A stretch of 64,000 nucleotides of DNA from Dasyornis broadbenti. Its lineage: Eukaryota; Chordata; Aves; Passeriformes; Dasyornithidae. The position numbers and the translations under genes were made by a program. Every line of letters begins with the position of its first letter. Within the stretch, counting starts at the first letter, position 1. The notes under the pieces were generated by a model. It was not told where the DNA came from, searched no databases, and saw nothing but the letters and a program-made list of their open reading frames with translations. Positions 14,001 through 29,000 of the stretch are shown here, in pieces. Location of the stretch: the NCBI GenBank assembly GCA_013397935.1, contig VZRN01004391.1, positions 779,299-843,298 on the forward strand. Direction: 5' to 3'.

Positions 14001-17000
14001 CACTGAAATATCTCGTGGGGGAAAAGAGTATTGTCACTGGCACTTCCTGGGCAATACTTGCATTCTACTTGCTTATGGAAAATGCTGTATTTAGGTGAAA
14101 GTGTGAGGAGGGGATAAATACTTTATTAACCAAAGTACCAACTTTCCTCTGAAGTGTTTCATGAAAGGTCAGTTGAGAAGGTATAATTGAACCTTAAGGG
14201 AGTTTTGGAATGCATTTGAGGAACGAGAGTGGATTCTGGCAGAAATCCTCTGAAGAAGCAGGGAAGGGTGTTGCAGAGGACAATGAAAAAGTTATTTAGG
14301 AGTAAGCCCATTTAAAATTAATTTGGTTAAGTTTGGGAAAACCAGCAGTACAACATAAGGGTCATGTAATGGTAAATACACTGTTGTATTTGAGAGGAGT
14401 GTTGCATGAGCATAATAGATGTATGATAGTAGTTACCGCCCTGAATAGGGGAGTAAGCGTAAACCAGAGGTGTGGATGAAGTAGAATATAATCTTACTTG
14501 TATAGAAGTGGTCTTTTTTTTCTTTCTGTGGATACTAGGATAGCAGCAATATTGAGAAATAAATATAATTTTGACTTAAACAGGATTCATTTATCAGAAG
14601 ACATTAGAATTACTTGTCAGCCTGTATTTCAAACATGGCAGCACATGAAATAAAATTAATTTTAGTTTAGTCTCTGTAGCAGCTCTTCAAGCTTGTAGCA
14701 GTGTTAGCTGAAGATGTTGCCGATTTCCTCCGCCTGTTCCTATTCTCCATGCTGGAGATCTTTTCTCTCCTTTTCAGATCTCCTTATTGAGCTGCCAGAG
14801 TAAGCAGTTTTAACATGGTTAATCTGCTGGATTAGTTCAAAATGTAAAAAGAGGATTTATGTTTGTGTTTTTCTTCTACACTAGTTGATTTTGTTTGAAA
14901 ACAGTGCATTGTATCCTGAGAGGCTCAGTAAGCTGAGCTGCCTGAGCTGCAGCTGGGAGAAATTAGCACATTTATACTTGCCTTGATTGCTTTAAGTTAC
15001 TTCTTTTTCTGGTATGTAATTACCAATGTGGCATTACTGAATATTCCTGTCATGCAGGTGACTTTAGGCAATTAAACCAGAACATGAAATTTCATTGCAT
15101 GGTGGAGTTTCAGATTTGCTTCTGCGAACTACTATTATAGAAAAGTAACCTGCCAAGTGAATAAAACTTTCAGTAATAATAAGCTGGAACGAGTTAATGG
15201 ACTGATCACTTCTGATTGCTTGCTGAGTAATACACACAGCTGTTTCTATGGCAAGTGCAAGCATTTCATTTGGAAGGAGTTGCTGTAATTGATGGATTTG
15301 CAGATTAAGATAATTCACTGCAGTTTAAATATATTCACCCTTCTCTTGTATTTTAATGCTCCCCAAACTAAGCATACAGACTTGACTAAGGATTTTATTT
15401 GGTATGTATTGGACCAAGAATATCAAAGGCTATCTTTTTTGACACTCAAGTGTCTAATTCTATAAAGACATGGCAGTTAACTGTATTTCAGTCTTGTATC
15501 CCTAAATCTTTTCACTTCAAAGTGAAACATAAAGCAGAGGCAACTTTCTGAAGTTACCTTTGATAACTGAAAAATCCAAAGGTAAATCCGTTTCAGGGGT
15601 GTAAAGGTGAAATGATTCAGGTAAGCTTTATATTTTTATAACAGCACAGAACCTTGACATGTCAATATAGGCCAAGTGCTAACAATTGTGGTTTAAAGTT
15701 CATGTTTGTAGTACATCTGAAATCAGTTAGCTTTTTGAGAAATGGCATGAAAAATCTAAAATGACATAATGGCACAATAGCTACATTTTTAAATGTAGGT
15801 CACAACTACTAGCTTTTTTAAATGAGGAGGAAGATAGAAAAAATACACTTTGCTAGTCACACATAGCATCTGTTCTTTGGAAGGAGTTACAGGCGTTGAG
15901 TTGGAATAGACTTGCTGACTTTTTTGAGAAGTGGTTATCTTAAAGAATTTTCTTAAAGATTTATTCTAAGCAAAAGATGAGTACAAAACTCAATCCTGTC
16001 AAGCGTTGGGAGTGTTGAGTACTGACCCATGCATAGTTAAAGTACATAAAATCAATACTAGGACTGTAGACAAACACTGTTTTCTGCACCCTCAATTTAG
16101 CTTAGACAGCAATGCCTCTTGCTGGAGATTGCAAGTTCTTTAGGACAGGAACTGTTTTAAGTAATAGTGCAGAAGTGGTATCGTTGAAACTGAAGAATGT
16201 CCAGAATATTATCATTTTATACAACTGATATAGATTTAATGACTTTAGAATATACTCCTTTAGTTCCAGATAGAAATCTTTATGTAGTTGTCTACAAATG
16301 CCAATTCAACATACATCATAGTAAATAAAAGTTATTTGTAGCCTGTAGATGCCCTGTCTATATTTGGAGTTGGTTTTATGGCATCACAGTAAGAGGCTGT
16401 TCCTGTGTTAAATATTTTGCATCCTAAACAGAGTAGGAACCAGGGAATTATTTTCTCTAGTGATGAGCAACTCAACAGTACAGAAATAATAAATTAATAA
16501 TACATTGTTCTGAAGGCCCTCTGAGGATCTGTCCCATGCTGCTTGTTGCTATTGTCCCTGCCTGCAATAAATTGCTCCCTTTTTAGATTGTCTGAGGTCA
16601 TTCCTGTACCCAAGCCTTTAAAAAGGATCTGAATTTAAACAATGTTTAAAACAGCCTAGATAATTTTCATCAGGCTCAGTTAGGGAACAACCACAGGTGG
16701 TGCTCTGTAATCAGCAGGTGAAACTCTTTTGAGAAAGGGTGAGGATAGGAAAGAGGAAGAGGAATAACAAACAAGTGACCTGCTGGCATTGGTTTATTAA
16801 CCTAATTGTGCTGCTGCTGGAACAGTATATCAGATAAAAGCCAGCTGTGCTTTAACGTCATGGAATAGCTCTTAAAACCCCCAGGATGACAGTTGTTGTT
16901 TGTTGCTAGGGAAGTTTGTCTTCCTACATTGCCTGGCATAATAGATCCCTGCTTCATGTGTAGTGTTTGCATACAAAATAATTAAAAGCAATCTCCTGAT

Positions 17001-20000
17001 TGTCACTGCCTGTGTGTTCCATTGATCACATGATTAGCTTTCCCTTTGTCACATCTACTTAATTTCCAGAAACTTCAGCTAGAATATATGGTCTGTACTT
17101 GTGGTTGTAGTTCAAAGCTGATCCTGGAAAAAAGTGTATGTTCAGGATATATTTTTGTTGTGTAGCACACAAAAATGCATCTATGTAAACAGGAAATACT
17201 CTTGGAATAGTTGTGTTCTGCTGTAGGAAGATTTTACAACAGAAGTCATCTAGTAGAGGGTGAAATTGATTCCTGTTTCTTGGTGAAGTCCATGCCCCCA
17301 TGTAAGGCTGTCTCAGGGTTTGCCCAGCAGTTACTATAAGAATGCAATTAATCTACAATTTTTACAAGTTAAGATCTGAATTTTCACTTGTATTTTCCTG
17401 CAAATTATTGACTTGCTTGTATGAATAAGAACACATCCTTTCCTTTTACAGGTCATGTGTTAAGAAACAATGACCTGAATAGTGCAACAGCAATAGGACT
17501 CTCTTGGCATTTTCAAAGCTGTAAATGAAGTTGCCTTCATGCTTGTAAGGAGACTGGAAGCATGCAGCTGATTAATTTTGCTGTTCACTTTTGTGGCAGT
17601 AGGTGTGTGGGAGCAGTTTGTTTCAAGGAAGAAGTGTTAAGTTTTACTGAAGAAGTTGGTGTTCATCAGTACTTGAAGTGAGGGGAGTGCCTGGAGATCA
17701 GGTGAATTTGTGATGTGCCAATGAATTTCCTGAACCTGGGATGAAACTGTAGCCTGAGTTTCAGTACCCTAAAGCATCTTTTGAAACCCACTGACTGGTT
17801 TTGTTTACTAATGACTACTTCCGTGTTCTCATTCTCGTTTTATTTACATTTATCAATGACTGTTCATGAGTGAGTCTCTTGTATGTCTTTAGCCACTGCT
17901 TGCAGTCAATAAATGCTTCTAATCCTGTAATTTCTTGGAACAACATAATTGAAGCCAAGTTCTAACTGTTGATAATACTTAGTACTGGCTTCATAAGTGA
18001 CCTGAGTTCATACGCTTTTTATTAAAATCTAATTGTATTTACTCTGCTTCTTTCTACTTGAGAGAAAGCAATATCCTGTTGGCTTTTGTTGCTATTTAAA
18101 TGGTTATACGTGAATAATGAAAAAAAATCAGTATTGCACACATGTCTTCTGATAACAATAATGATAAGTAGAATTTCTTTTTTAGCATGGAGCAGTCCTT
18201 AGTTTAAGAAGAGCTGGGAGCAGGGGGGCAGAATAGGATTAGTATAATCTTAAAACAAATAAATATAATTACATCTACATATATTTTACTCCTGCAAGTG
18301 TATTTTTCGTTGAACTGAGAAATGTAAAAGAACCAAAAATATTCCTGAAATTATTCGAGATAAGCAATCTCCTATTCAGACTTGAAACTATTGTAAATTA
18401 GGAGTCTAAAGCATCTAGTGTCCAAATCTCCCTGATATGTCATAGTTTATTAAATTGAGCTAAGTGGCAGTAAGAGGTTTACTACTGCTTAGGGAAAATA
18501 AATTGTGTTGAGAATAGTAAAGCTTTTAGCTTTGTGTAAAACTTGCTGCTGTCAGCTGAAGGCCTGGGCTTGAATTTTCTGTATGTTGCTTTGTGAATTG
18601 AGTTGGCTAAAATGCCACTTTCTCATAGATAAATTTTTATCTTTAGGCATTCTTGATTTAACTGCTGAACCAATGTACCCCCTTAGAGATGCATTTTTGT
18701 GTGAAGTTTTTCCCTCTCTGAACTTTCTCTCTCCCAGGAATAGGTGGAATTGTGCTTGGTTCTTGTTATATTCTGCCCAATAGGTATTCAGTAGCAGGAA
18801 GTTCTGGCTGATGCATAAAACACTCTTATTACTGCCATCTGTTGAGAACAGGTGAAACAAAAAAGAATTGTTTCCCTCCAGTTTTGTCTAGAATACAATA
18901 GAAATAATAGATGACAGATATATGACATTTTCTAAACTTAGGGAAGTGGTAAGAAAACAAACATTTGTATGAAAAGAAATATGGGGACTCAAATTAGGGA
19001 TTGCTGGAAAATGAACATGTTTTTGTGATAATGCTGTCAAATTAAGTTCTGTTAAAAAACAGATGTTTAGAACAATCTCTGTTTGTAATATGCTGAGGTC
19101 AGTGTCTAAAACATCTCTATTTTGAAAAAGTAAAACTAGACTTCAGTTAGAGACATGCAAATAAAACTGCCTCTCTTTCTGTTCCTCTCAAGTCTTTCCA
19201 CTGCTTTATTACTGTGTCTAATGTTAATTTGGGGGGTTTTCTCTTAGTTTATTTGCACGCTTTGTGGTTTGTAAAATTCACAAAAATGGTGCTTTTATCA
19301 CTAGTCAGAAGTTTGTCCAGTGATGTTTGTCTTCTGTGGTGTTGTATTAATCTAATCATGTGGCAATCATAGGTAGGGTTTTTTATGCCTCAGTGAGAGA
19401 GTTTCATTTGTATAAGTGTCAGTAAGACTTCACAACATGACATAAAACTCTTTGAAGTCCTTGGTATTCATTATTTTTTTGATTGATTGACTGGATGAAC
19501 AGTTCGGGTTCAGAATGGATGAATGGCTGCCAAAGCCTTTTTCTTTTTCATTGCTAGGCAGACCATGTTGTAGTTATTATAGAAGAGTCTGGAAAGGAAT
19601 GATTCAGATTTAGTTCAGTGGTCTGTGGGCTAATTCTTAGTAAGACTGCGTATGCCACTTTTCCTCCTCCTTCCAAACGGAAAAATCTGCTTTATCTTGC
19701 TGATCTTGTCTGATTTCTGTGTTCAGTGGAATGGTTGCATTTCTTTGAGATGGTTTTGACTTTACTGGAAGTAGAGTGTATTTAAGTGCAGAGATGTACA
19801 GGCCTGTAGAATAGCTCATAGAATCTCTGACTAAAAGGGAAAAAGTAAAAAATGGCATCAAAGTGTTTCTGCTAAAATATTCATAAACTATAAGCAATAC
19901 TTTAAAAATAACTGCCTAGCTTAGCCCAAAACCCTTCTTTTTTGTAATAAAATGTTCTGTTATTTTTCCTTGGTTTATATTGCAAGATTGAGAGATTTTT

Positions 20001-23000
20001 AAGAATACATGTCTACAAAGCCTACATTATCTGCTTTGTTGATGAATACTATAAAGTAATAAAATAAATGTGCCTTTGTACTTCACATAAAATGTGAAAG
20101 AAGAGTTGTGCTGTTCAATTTGACATTCATTAAGGAGTAAGTTCAAATTTCAGTGATCTAGATCTTCTGTTTATTGTTTTCCCCATTTAAGAAGGGGAAG
20201 GCATTCTTCGTGGACTTCTCTAATTGAGAGATAATGTATGAGCACAAGTAACAAATGTGTTGTTATTTTAGTACCGAATCTATTCAGACTCGAGTTATGC
20301 TATTAAAGATGTTGGATACATGTTGTGCAACTCAGCCCTTTTTTAAAATAACTTCCAAATGCCTGTAGCATTTTTTGTAGGATATGAGTTGATATAATAT
20401 GTGCCAAAATAGTTCTCTTAACAGTTCCATTGTTAGAACTTGAGTTCTGTGTACCAGGAATAATGGAATACTCTTTGTGTTTAGATGAAGAAGATGATTT
20501 TGTCAATAAAAGAACTTCCCTGAAACCGAAAGAGAATGGGACATCAGCGACTGGTTTTCTAGGAACAAATACTGTGAAAAAAGATGTAAAACCACAGGCT
20601 AAAAGCAAACCCCTCTCTCCAGTGAAACAGACTCTCACCTCTGCACTTGATTACTTTGGGACAAGGAGTGTCCAACGGTCAGAAAAGAAACTGGTAGCAA
20701 GCAAAAGGAAAGAAGTGAGTACTGAGGATGTTCCCTTAGGCCGCTCACGTGTCTGATGTCAGATCAAAAAGGACAGTTTAATGGCTGCAAGGAAGTATTT
20801 AACTGGCCCTACTGTGCGTTAGTTAGCAATGGTCACTCACGTGGAAATTCAGCTCTGATGAGACATGTGCATGTCAAGTCCTCAAATACAAGTTTAGAGT
20901 AGGATTTCCATGTTTGATAAGATAGCACAAACTTGAAGGTAGTATTTTCTTTATTGCTTCTTCTCAAGTGACTTTTCTTGAAATTCATTAAGTTTTCTGA
21001 GGTCAGTGAGCAGAAGGGATAGCTTTTATTTGAGGGTGGAGGGCAGGCAGGAGAGGAAGAAAGTTGTTTTCCCAAGCTTTATGGTGCACATATTCATGGA
21101 ATAACAAAGCACCAAGCAACGTATGGAGGAAATTAAAAATTCCCAGTGTAGTTATTGATTTATTTTTCAAGTGGGCCAACAGTGATAGCTTCAGAGATGT
21201 TCAGCATTGTTTGAAGAAAAAAGATATTATACTATAGCATGGTCTTGTTTTGAATAATAAAATCTTTTGAAGATAGCCTTGTTTAATAGTGTTTAGTTTA
21301 GAGAGCTAGAAATTAAATGTTGCATGTCTCATTCACAGTCCTTTTCTAGAAGCATACAGAAGAAATATATTAAATTATTATAATTGACAATGGTGATGGG
21401 GTAACTGAATGGTTGGTCTTTTTTTCTTAAATATAGCCTTCACAAAGCAGAGACAGCACACTAGATGATGAGGCCATTGCTAGGCAACTGCAGCTTGAAG
21501 AAGATTCGGAGGTAAAAGCTCTACAAATTTAATGCTCCATATCAAGAGCAGTTTGTTTAACTTAAAATTGTTTTTCCTTAAGAAATGAAGATGAACTCTC
21601 CAGGCATGCTACAAATAAGTGTAATAAAATTCATCAATATGTGCAAGCATGGTCACACAGTTATTTTTATAGTATTATTTCAGTTATGTAAATAGAATAT
21701 ATCACCTAATCTATTTTCTCTCTGTCTAGACTTTCCCTATCTGTGCAGCTGATGTGCCTATAATCATCCTGCTTTTCACACAGAATTCTCTTTCTGCTTC
21801 CTCATGTTTTGGTCGTGTTTTGATGGCTTTTTGGTTGAATGACCCTTTCATGTCTTAAACTTTGAATCAGTATGAATATGAGGGAAAGGTACAGTTATAC
21901 ATATTTACTTGCTTTTGGGAAAATTTGATTTCCCACATATGTTTGTAATATTGAGTATTATTTGAAGTAAGTAGATTGTGCAGACAAATCTATGCCTCTG
22001 AAGGCAAGGACGAGAGTAAATGAATCCAACTTTAACCTATTAAAAAATTAAACAACCTGTCAGGAAAAATAAGATGTTGTCTTTCATTTGAAGTGATCTG
22101 ATCTATAACAGTCAGTGTGTCTGTGCATCAATGTGTATATATCTATATTTGTGTGTGTGTGTATATTATATCAAGTGTATCTCTGCATCAGTCTGGTTTG
22201 CATGTGGTGATCACTACCCTTTCCCTTTCTCACTATACATAGGGAAGGTAAATGCTTTTCACTGTTTCGGGCACATAAAAACAATGCCTGTGGCATACTG
22301 ATTTTATAAAATCATCTATTGGTGTCTTAGAGCATGGCATGTTGGATTTCAATTATGAAAGTATTTTTGTTGTTCTCTTGTTGAAACAGTGCTCAATATT
22401 TCTTGGCAACATACATTATTCAGGAATAGAAAAGGTTTTCCCCAACTACCATATTGGACAGGAGAGGTAACTGAAGGATCAGTTACCACTGGAGATAACA
22501 AGTTTATGTTGTTAGGTGAAATAAAAATGAAACCAAATTGACTTCGGGTTTTTTGTAATTAATAAATAATTTTCACAGATATCATGTGCACTATTTGTTC
22601 TTACTGGTTCTTCTGTCAAAGAAAATCAGTTGTATGAGTAAAAATAATAGAAAGTGAAAGTATATTTGCTTTCTTAAAGTAAATAGAATGACTGTAAGAC
22701 CACTGCTAAGGGCAGTAGTTATAAATTCTCCAAAACTGACAATTTCTTTTTTATATATATGTTGCTGGTAGTAAATAAGAATAAAACATTCGTTCTGGAG
22801 ACATCATAATTTTTAACAGGCATTGTTACTACTTGTCTTTTGGGACTGTTTTTGATAAAGCCAACAGGCTTACAAGGTTACATCTTGTTGCAGGCTGTTT
22901 GTTATGAGGTGCTGCTTTCAAGGTTTGATTGTTTAAAAGAAAAGGGGACACAACAATAAAAAATCTGAACAAAAAATTCCTTTGAAAACAGCTTATACAG

Positions 23001-26000
23001 GCATAATAATGTTTCTAGTGCAACAGATCCATTTTTCTCACTAGATTTTACTAGTCTTGCTTTCTGGGGGAAAGAAGTAATTCTTCAGTGCCATTTCCAG
23101 AAATTTATTTGCCTCTGGTAGGACACCCTTTTTCTAACTATGTGCTTGCCTAGAGTTTTTAAAAAAATATACTAGAGTTGGAATTTATTAGGCAGGAGCT
23201 TAAAAATCTTTTTTTCTTTCAGCTGGAGAGACAGCTGCATGAAGATGAAGAATTTGCTAGAACTCTGGCCATGTTGGATGAAACACCGCAGAAGAAAAAG
23301 GTTGAATTATTTTTAAACTTTAGCTCTTAGGAATTGTGTTGCTGTGAGTGTTCTTAGTTAGATGTCTTTGTCTTGAGACTTCCATACAAATGCATCAAAA
23401 ACAGCAAGATGATGTTTTAATGGCAATAGCATACTTGCTTCTTACACCTCCCTTCTGGCTTTTCCTCACTCAGTAAAGGGTGTCCTGCAAAATCAGGCAG
23501 TGTGTGCTGTATGCCTCTGTTGGAATGGTATTTTAAGTTCTAGTCACAATTGAGTGAAGTGTGTTGCTGTGTCCCAATTGTCTCTTGGGACACGCATCCC
23601 TGACTTGGGCATTGTGTGTTTATTTAGGCTCGTAAAGATACAGAAGGAGAGCAAGCAGCACTGAGCACCCATAACAGCCCTAATATGACAGCAGGATATA
23701 AGCAGTCAGAGAGAGGTAGGACACAGAAACTGAAAAGCATTGCACTAATTTATAATATTAATGAGATACATTTTTATATATGAGCTTTTGTCCCTCTGCC
23801 TCCTTTCAAGTGAAAGCAACAGACTCAACTGGTGCAGCCAAGAATTACTCTCCAAAGCCACACACTAAATCTGAGCAATTGAAAGGCTCTCGTTTATCCC
23901 CACAATCATCTGATGGTAAAACAGCAAGAGAATTGACTGATATGACTTCGCCTTTGAAACATGGCTCTAGGCTTGGGTCTCTGAAACAAAAAGAAGAGAT
24001 TGCTGTAAAGGGAAGAGGTGCTCAAAATTCACTGTCAAGAGAAAAAGCAGCTTCAGGGAAAGAAGAGAAGACAACACCAAAGAAGGAGAAAGTTTCTCCC
24101 AAGAAGACTGAGGTAGAAGCTATCAAAATTAATTTAGATGTCTTGGTGGAGTTTGCAGGAAAATGGTTCTCATTTATTATAGGTGCCACTGTTGTAACTT
24201 GGTACCTTGAATCTCCTGGGCAGCTTGTAAGGATTTAAGTTCTGGAAAGGCTGTAAGTTCCTTCTTTACATCAGTTGTAAAATTGTGAGGAAGAAATCAG
24301 CTGGAAAAATGTAAATGAAACATGTGAAAGATGTGAGGTTCTCCAGTGCTCATTAAGGTGTGCAGGTACACTGCAAAAATCAGTTCTGTGCTTTTTGTAT
24401 TTAACTTTGCTAAAAGAACTGCAGAATGCAGGAATTCCAATTCTTAGAGTGACAACTTACTGTTTATGTGAGTGTGATGACCCTGAGGGTCTATTCTGTG
24501 GTTAGAATCATAGGTGGCATTGTTTAGGGATTTGTATTTCTCTCCCTAGTCGCCTGTTTTTTCTTATTATTGATACATTATGTAGAAATATAATTTAGTT
24601 TTGTTTTATCTGAGCCTATAACTGTATTTGTTGAACACTGGCAGTTATTTGCAACATTAAAATCTACTTTTTAAATCATAAGGTATAAAGTATCCCATTT
24701 TGACAATTAAATAACAGTTGTAATTACAAGGGAGAGCCTGCACCTCCCTTTGAAGTGAGTTTTTAACAGTTGTTTACTGACTGAAGAAGCTTAAGTGTCT
24801 CTTAAAGTCTACTTCATAATATTTCTACTTTTATGTAAGTGTAGATCTCAAATTAAATAAGATGTGAATTTAAAGTGACAGTTTATGAGTTAAGTGAGCA
24901 TGTACATGTGCAATAGATGAATCTTCAGAAACTTGACAACACACAGAGGGTACGTACTTTTTAAACTCTCAGGTTTTTGAAATATTTTTAAAAGGAACAA
25001 GAAAAAACAGCTCAAAACACAAGTACCAAAAGCAAACCAAGCTTCAGTATTGCATATTAATAGATTAAAAACAAGCATTAAAACTTGCTTTTCTTTTGGT
25101 GCACGAGATTGTCTCAAACTGTGATGCTTGGGTTTATTTTCCTGTTTTTATATATGTAATATGTATATTAATTTTTTTCCATCTCCTGACCCAGTCTATA
25201 AGTCCTGAGGATTCTGAAAAGAAGCGAAACAATTACCAAGCTTACCGAAGCTTCCTTAATCGTGAGGGTCCGAAAGCACTGGGTTCCAAAGAGATACCTC
25301 AGGTAAATTTGACTACAGCAAGATTTTATATATAAAATGGAGTGTTTTGTAGACTTACTGCTGTAAGTGGTTTAACAGGTATCACCTAAACTGTTTAGAC
25401 TGGTCTTTTTTTTCCAGTAGGAAGCATGTATTGGAAAAACCTAAACTATAATGCAAAGCAGTGACTAAATGTAAGGAATTGTACTCAAGAGCTATATTCG
25501 GAACTTGGTTTAGGGAGTCATGATGATCAAAAATAGTTACTGCTCTTAAGAGTTCAAGATTGCTGTCACTCATTACAGATACGCTACACTTGAAGCACAG
25601 AGTGCTACAAGTATGATCAGTTGGGTAAACAATGTGTGCAGTTTTGTTGGCAGCTGTTCCCTTTAATGGCTTTTGAACTTTTAGACCTATTACCTAGCTA
25701 GGTATGATTAGTCCTATTTTTAAAGTTTCGTAGGGTACTTGACATGGTAGAGGGTTAAAAAAGCTGATGGTGAAGAGCTATTTGGTAGAATTGCATCCAT
25801 AATGGCGTTTTCTGCAATGCTCTGGTTCTCAGGGAGCTGAAAACTGCTTGGAAGGCCTGACATTTGTAATTACGGGTGTTCTGGAGTGTATTGAAAGAGA
25901 TGAGGCCAAGTCTCTGATTGAACGTTACGGGGGAAAGGTAACCGGCAACGTCAGCAAGAAGACAAATTACCTGGTGATGGGGCGAGACTGTGGTCAGGCC

Positions 26001-29000
26001 AAACGTGAGAAGGTGAGTGTGTTCCTATGCCTGGCTGGAGGCAACGTGAAACTGAATTGTTCCTGTCTTAACTGGTAATTTCCGGTATCCCTGCCAACTG
26101 AAGGCAGTACTAACAATGCATTTTTAAAATAAAAAGTTGCTGAGTGGTTGATGGCTTTGTTTTGTTTCTAGTTCTGTGTGTACATACATGTGCATATTTA
26201 TATATATATAGATGTTATCTCTTGTTGTTGTGTTCCTAGTCACAGTTTTTACTGGAAAACACTTTGAAATGAATTATGTAACTCCTAACGTAACTTGAAT
26301 TTACATTTAATTCTTTCTTTTGCTCCAGGCATCAACTTTAGGTACAAAAATTATTGATGAGGATGGTCTGTTTGAGCTTATTCGAACTATGCCAGGGAAA
26401 AAGTCCAAATATGAGCTGGCAGCTGAAATAGAGGTATGTTTATTATAAACTTAGGGGATTGTTTTGTTTTTTTTTTTTTGCTTTGGTTTGTTCTTAATTG
26501 AAAGGAATTTTTCTTCTGTTCCACTAATAGTAACACCACAATCATCAGTTTGACTTTCTAGGTTAAAGCTATTGAAAATGAAAATTTTATGTTTGTGCTT
26601 AAGACAAACTACTCTATTTGGGAGCCCTAGGCTGTTTTCCCACTCGGACATTATTCTGCATTTTAGGTACCTGACACAGTGGGTACTTGCATCTCCTTAG
26701 ATGTATCAGGTTTAAACAATGAGTATTCATTTATTCTTTGAAATAAGTGCTTGTAACTGATACTATATACTATCCAGACAGGCCCAATTTAAAACTGTAA
26801 TGTAAACGTGGACAACTGTATGTAAACTCTGTGTGTATGTAACAGATCTTGCCTTTATGTGGTACTTGAACTAAGAATATTCAAGCTAATTTTTTCAGGC
26901 AATACCAAAAAAAGAGGTAACAAGTTTTTTGTGCACATTTAAATTTAATTTGTAGTGGCTGATAAAATGGTAATACAATCTCTGTTAGCTCTAGCATGTG
27001 GTGCCTTCAGTACAGCTGTTGCTCTGGTACTTCTGATATGGCTAGACATGACTTACCTATGCAAAGATACCATTAGTGTCCTAGGAAAAGCAACTCTAAA
27101 CTTATTAGCTGATCACTTTCACTCCCTTTGAATTGTTTTGGGTTGAACAATTTTTGCAAGTGTTCTTTTGCAAGAGCTTCATGGGTATCTGACCCACGTG
27201 TTCCAACCTGACAGTCGTCAGTTTAGCATTGTATAATGATGCCTCAGGCTTCATGAGTAAGGGGTCTGTTTTTGGAATGACCAGAACACTTCCTGCGGGT
27301 TGTGCTACAGAACCCAGTGACATTGTGTTTAGCAGTGCTTTATTTCTCAGAGAGCATTTTTGTATCTGTTCTTGAAGTTTTTTTGTTACTTTCTGAGCAC
27401 TCCTATAATTGTGTAAATAAACATGCTGTTTATTTACCATATTTTTTTTTCTTTGATTTCTTTTTAATTTTCTTTTATTTTCTTAAGGCAAAGAATGTGG
27501 AAGCAAGACCTAAAAAGACACCACAGAAAGCTGAAGCTGGAAAAAGGAATTTTAGCCCCTACAAAAGGGAACCTAATAATAAAAAATACAGGTCTACTCC
27601 ACAAAAAGAAGATACTGTCAGATCTGTCAAGAAGGAAATGACTGCTGTTCGAAAGCTTACGGACTTTAAACATCAGACTGTAGAGGAGAAGGAAGCCCCA
27701 AAACCTAGGCGGAACTTGGTTTCTGAGGTTAATGAAGATGGAACAGAGAGATTGCTATGGGTAGATAAATACAAGCCTGTATCTCTTAAGGCAATTATTG
27801 GCCAGCAGGGTGAGCAAAGCTGTGCCAATAAACTGCTTCGATGGCTCAGAAATTGGCACAAGAATACCATGGAAGATGGACAAGGTGACTGGCCTGGTTA
27901 ACTTTTCTCTGTGTTCTTCTATGCTAATCATGCTGCTTGATTCCCTGGACTAGTGAGGGCCTTAGTGGTAGCAGGGCAACTCTAGTGGGAATAAGATGCA
28001 GTCAGATGCATTTTTAGCAGCAGTTGGGCCTGGTTTTTTTTTTTTTTTTTGTGAACTAATTAATTTACTACCCACCTCCCCACCTCAAAAAAGAGCAGAA
28101 AAATGTATCTCAAAAGATTTTATTTCCCAAGTCCTAGGTTTCATTTTTACAAAAGAAACCAAAATAACCTAGCAGTGATGTATCTAAAAATGGCTTTGCA
28201 TTGAGCCTATTGACTTCTTCCTGAACAAGAGGAATTAGGTTAGGCACTGCCAACGGTGAAGATACTGAATAATAGCAGTCTAAAGGGCTGCTGTCATGTG
28301 TGGGGATGAATTGTCAAGGCCTTGGCTGTGACAAGTGTTGCATGTGTCAAGTAGACAGTTTGTTATCCCATAAGACAGGATTTTCTGTTTTTAAAATAGT
28401 GTTTAAGTTTTAGTTCAGCAATAGGAGGTAGTGGGGTTTTTCTGTGTGGTATGTTTGGGGTTTGGTTTAATTTGTTTGTGGTAGTGTGTGGGTTTGGTGG
28501 TGTTTTTGGATTTTTATGTGTATGATATGGTTGTGAGGAAATTGCTGAAGTAGGTATTACATTAATAGAACTTTTTTTTGTATTTTTCAGTTCAAAATCA
28601 CTGCAAGTCATAAACTGTAAGCTGCTTTTCCCTGAGTTAGGATGCAGCTGTGTGTCTTTGGATGTTCTTATCAGGCCTTAAATGAGGAAAAATTCCAATG
28701 GTGCTTAGTATCTTTAGAAGCATGCAGTTTGTTTTATAATTGCATACCTAGGTAAAACATGGAATCTTTTTTTTTAATAGCAAAATCCAATAAAACTGGT
28801 AGCAAAGATGATGGGACAGGCTTTAAAGCAGCATTACTTTCTGGTCCACCTGGAGTTGGTAAAACTACTACAGCTGCTTTGGTTTGTAAGGTGAGTTCAT
28901 AGTAATGGTTGTTCCCAGCACTTTTTGTTATGTATTAATTCTGTATCTGGCTACAGATACAGAGTCCAGGTGGGAATGTTGTACATGACCAGGATTTCTC

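Noticed and set aside
20430..20756. 108-codon open frame starting with ATG at 20430
   Set aside because: It is RFC1 exon 5 plus flanking intron. The ATG lies before the acceptor at 20483-20484 and the phase of exon 4 shows it is not a start.
23780..24238. Possible extension of RFC1 exon 9 to 24238
   Set aside because: The frame stays open after GTAGAA at 24113, but the extra residues are not RFC1-like and the conserved SPEDSEKKR block begins at the next exon.
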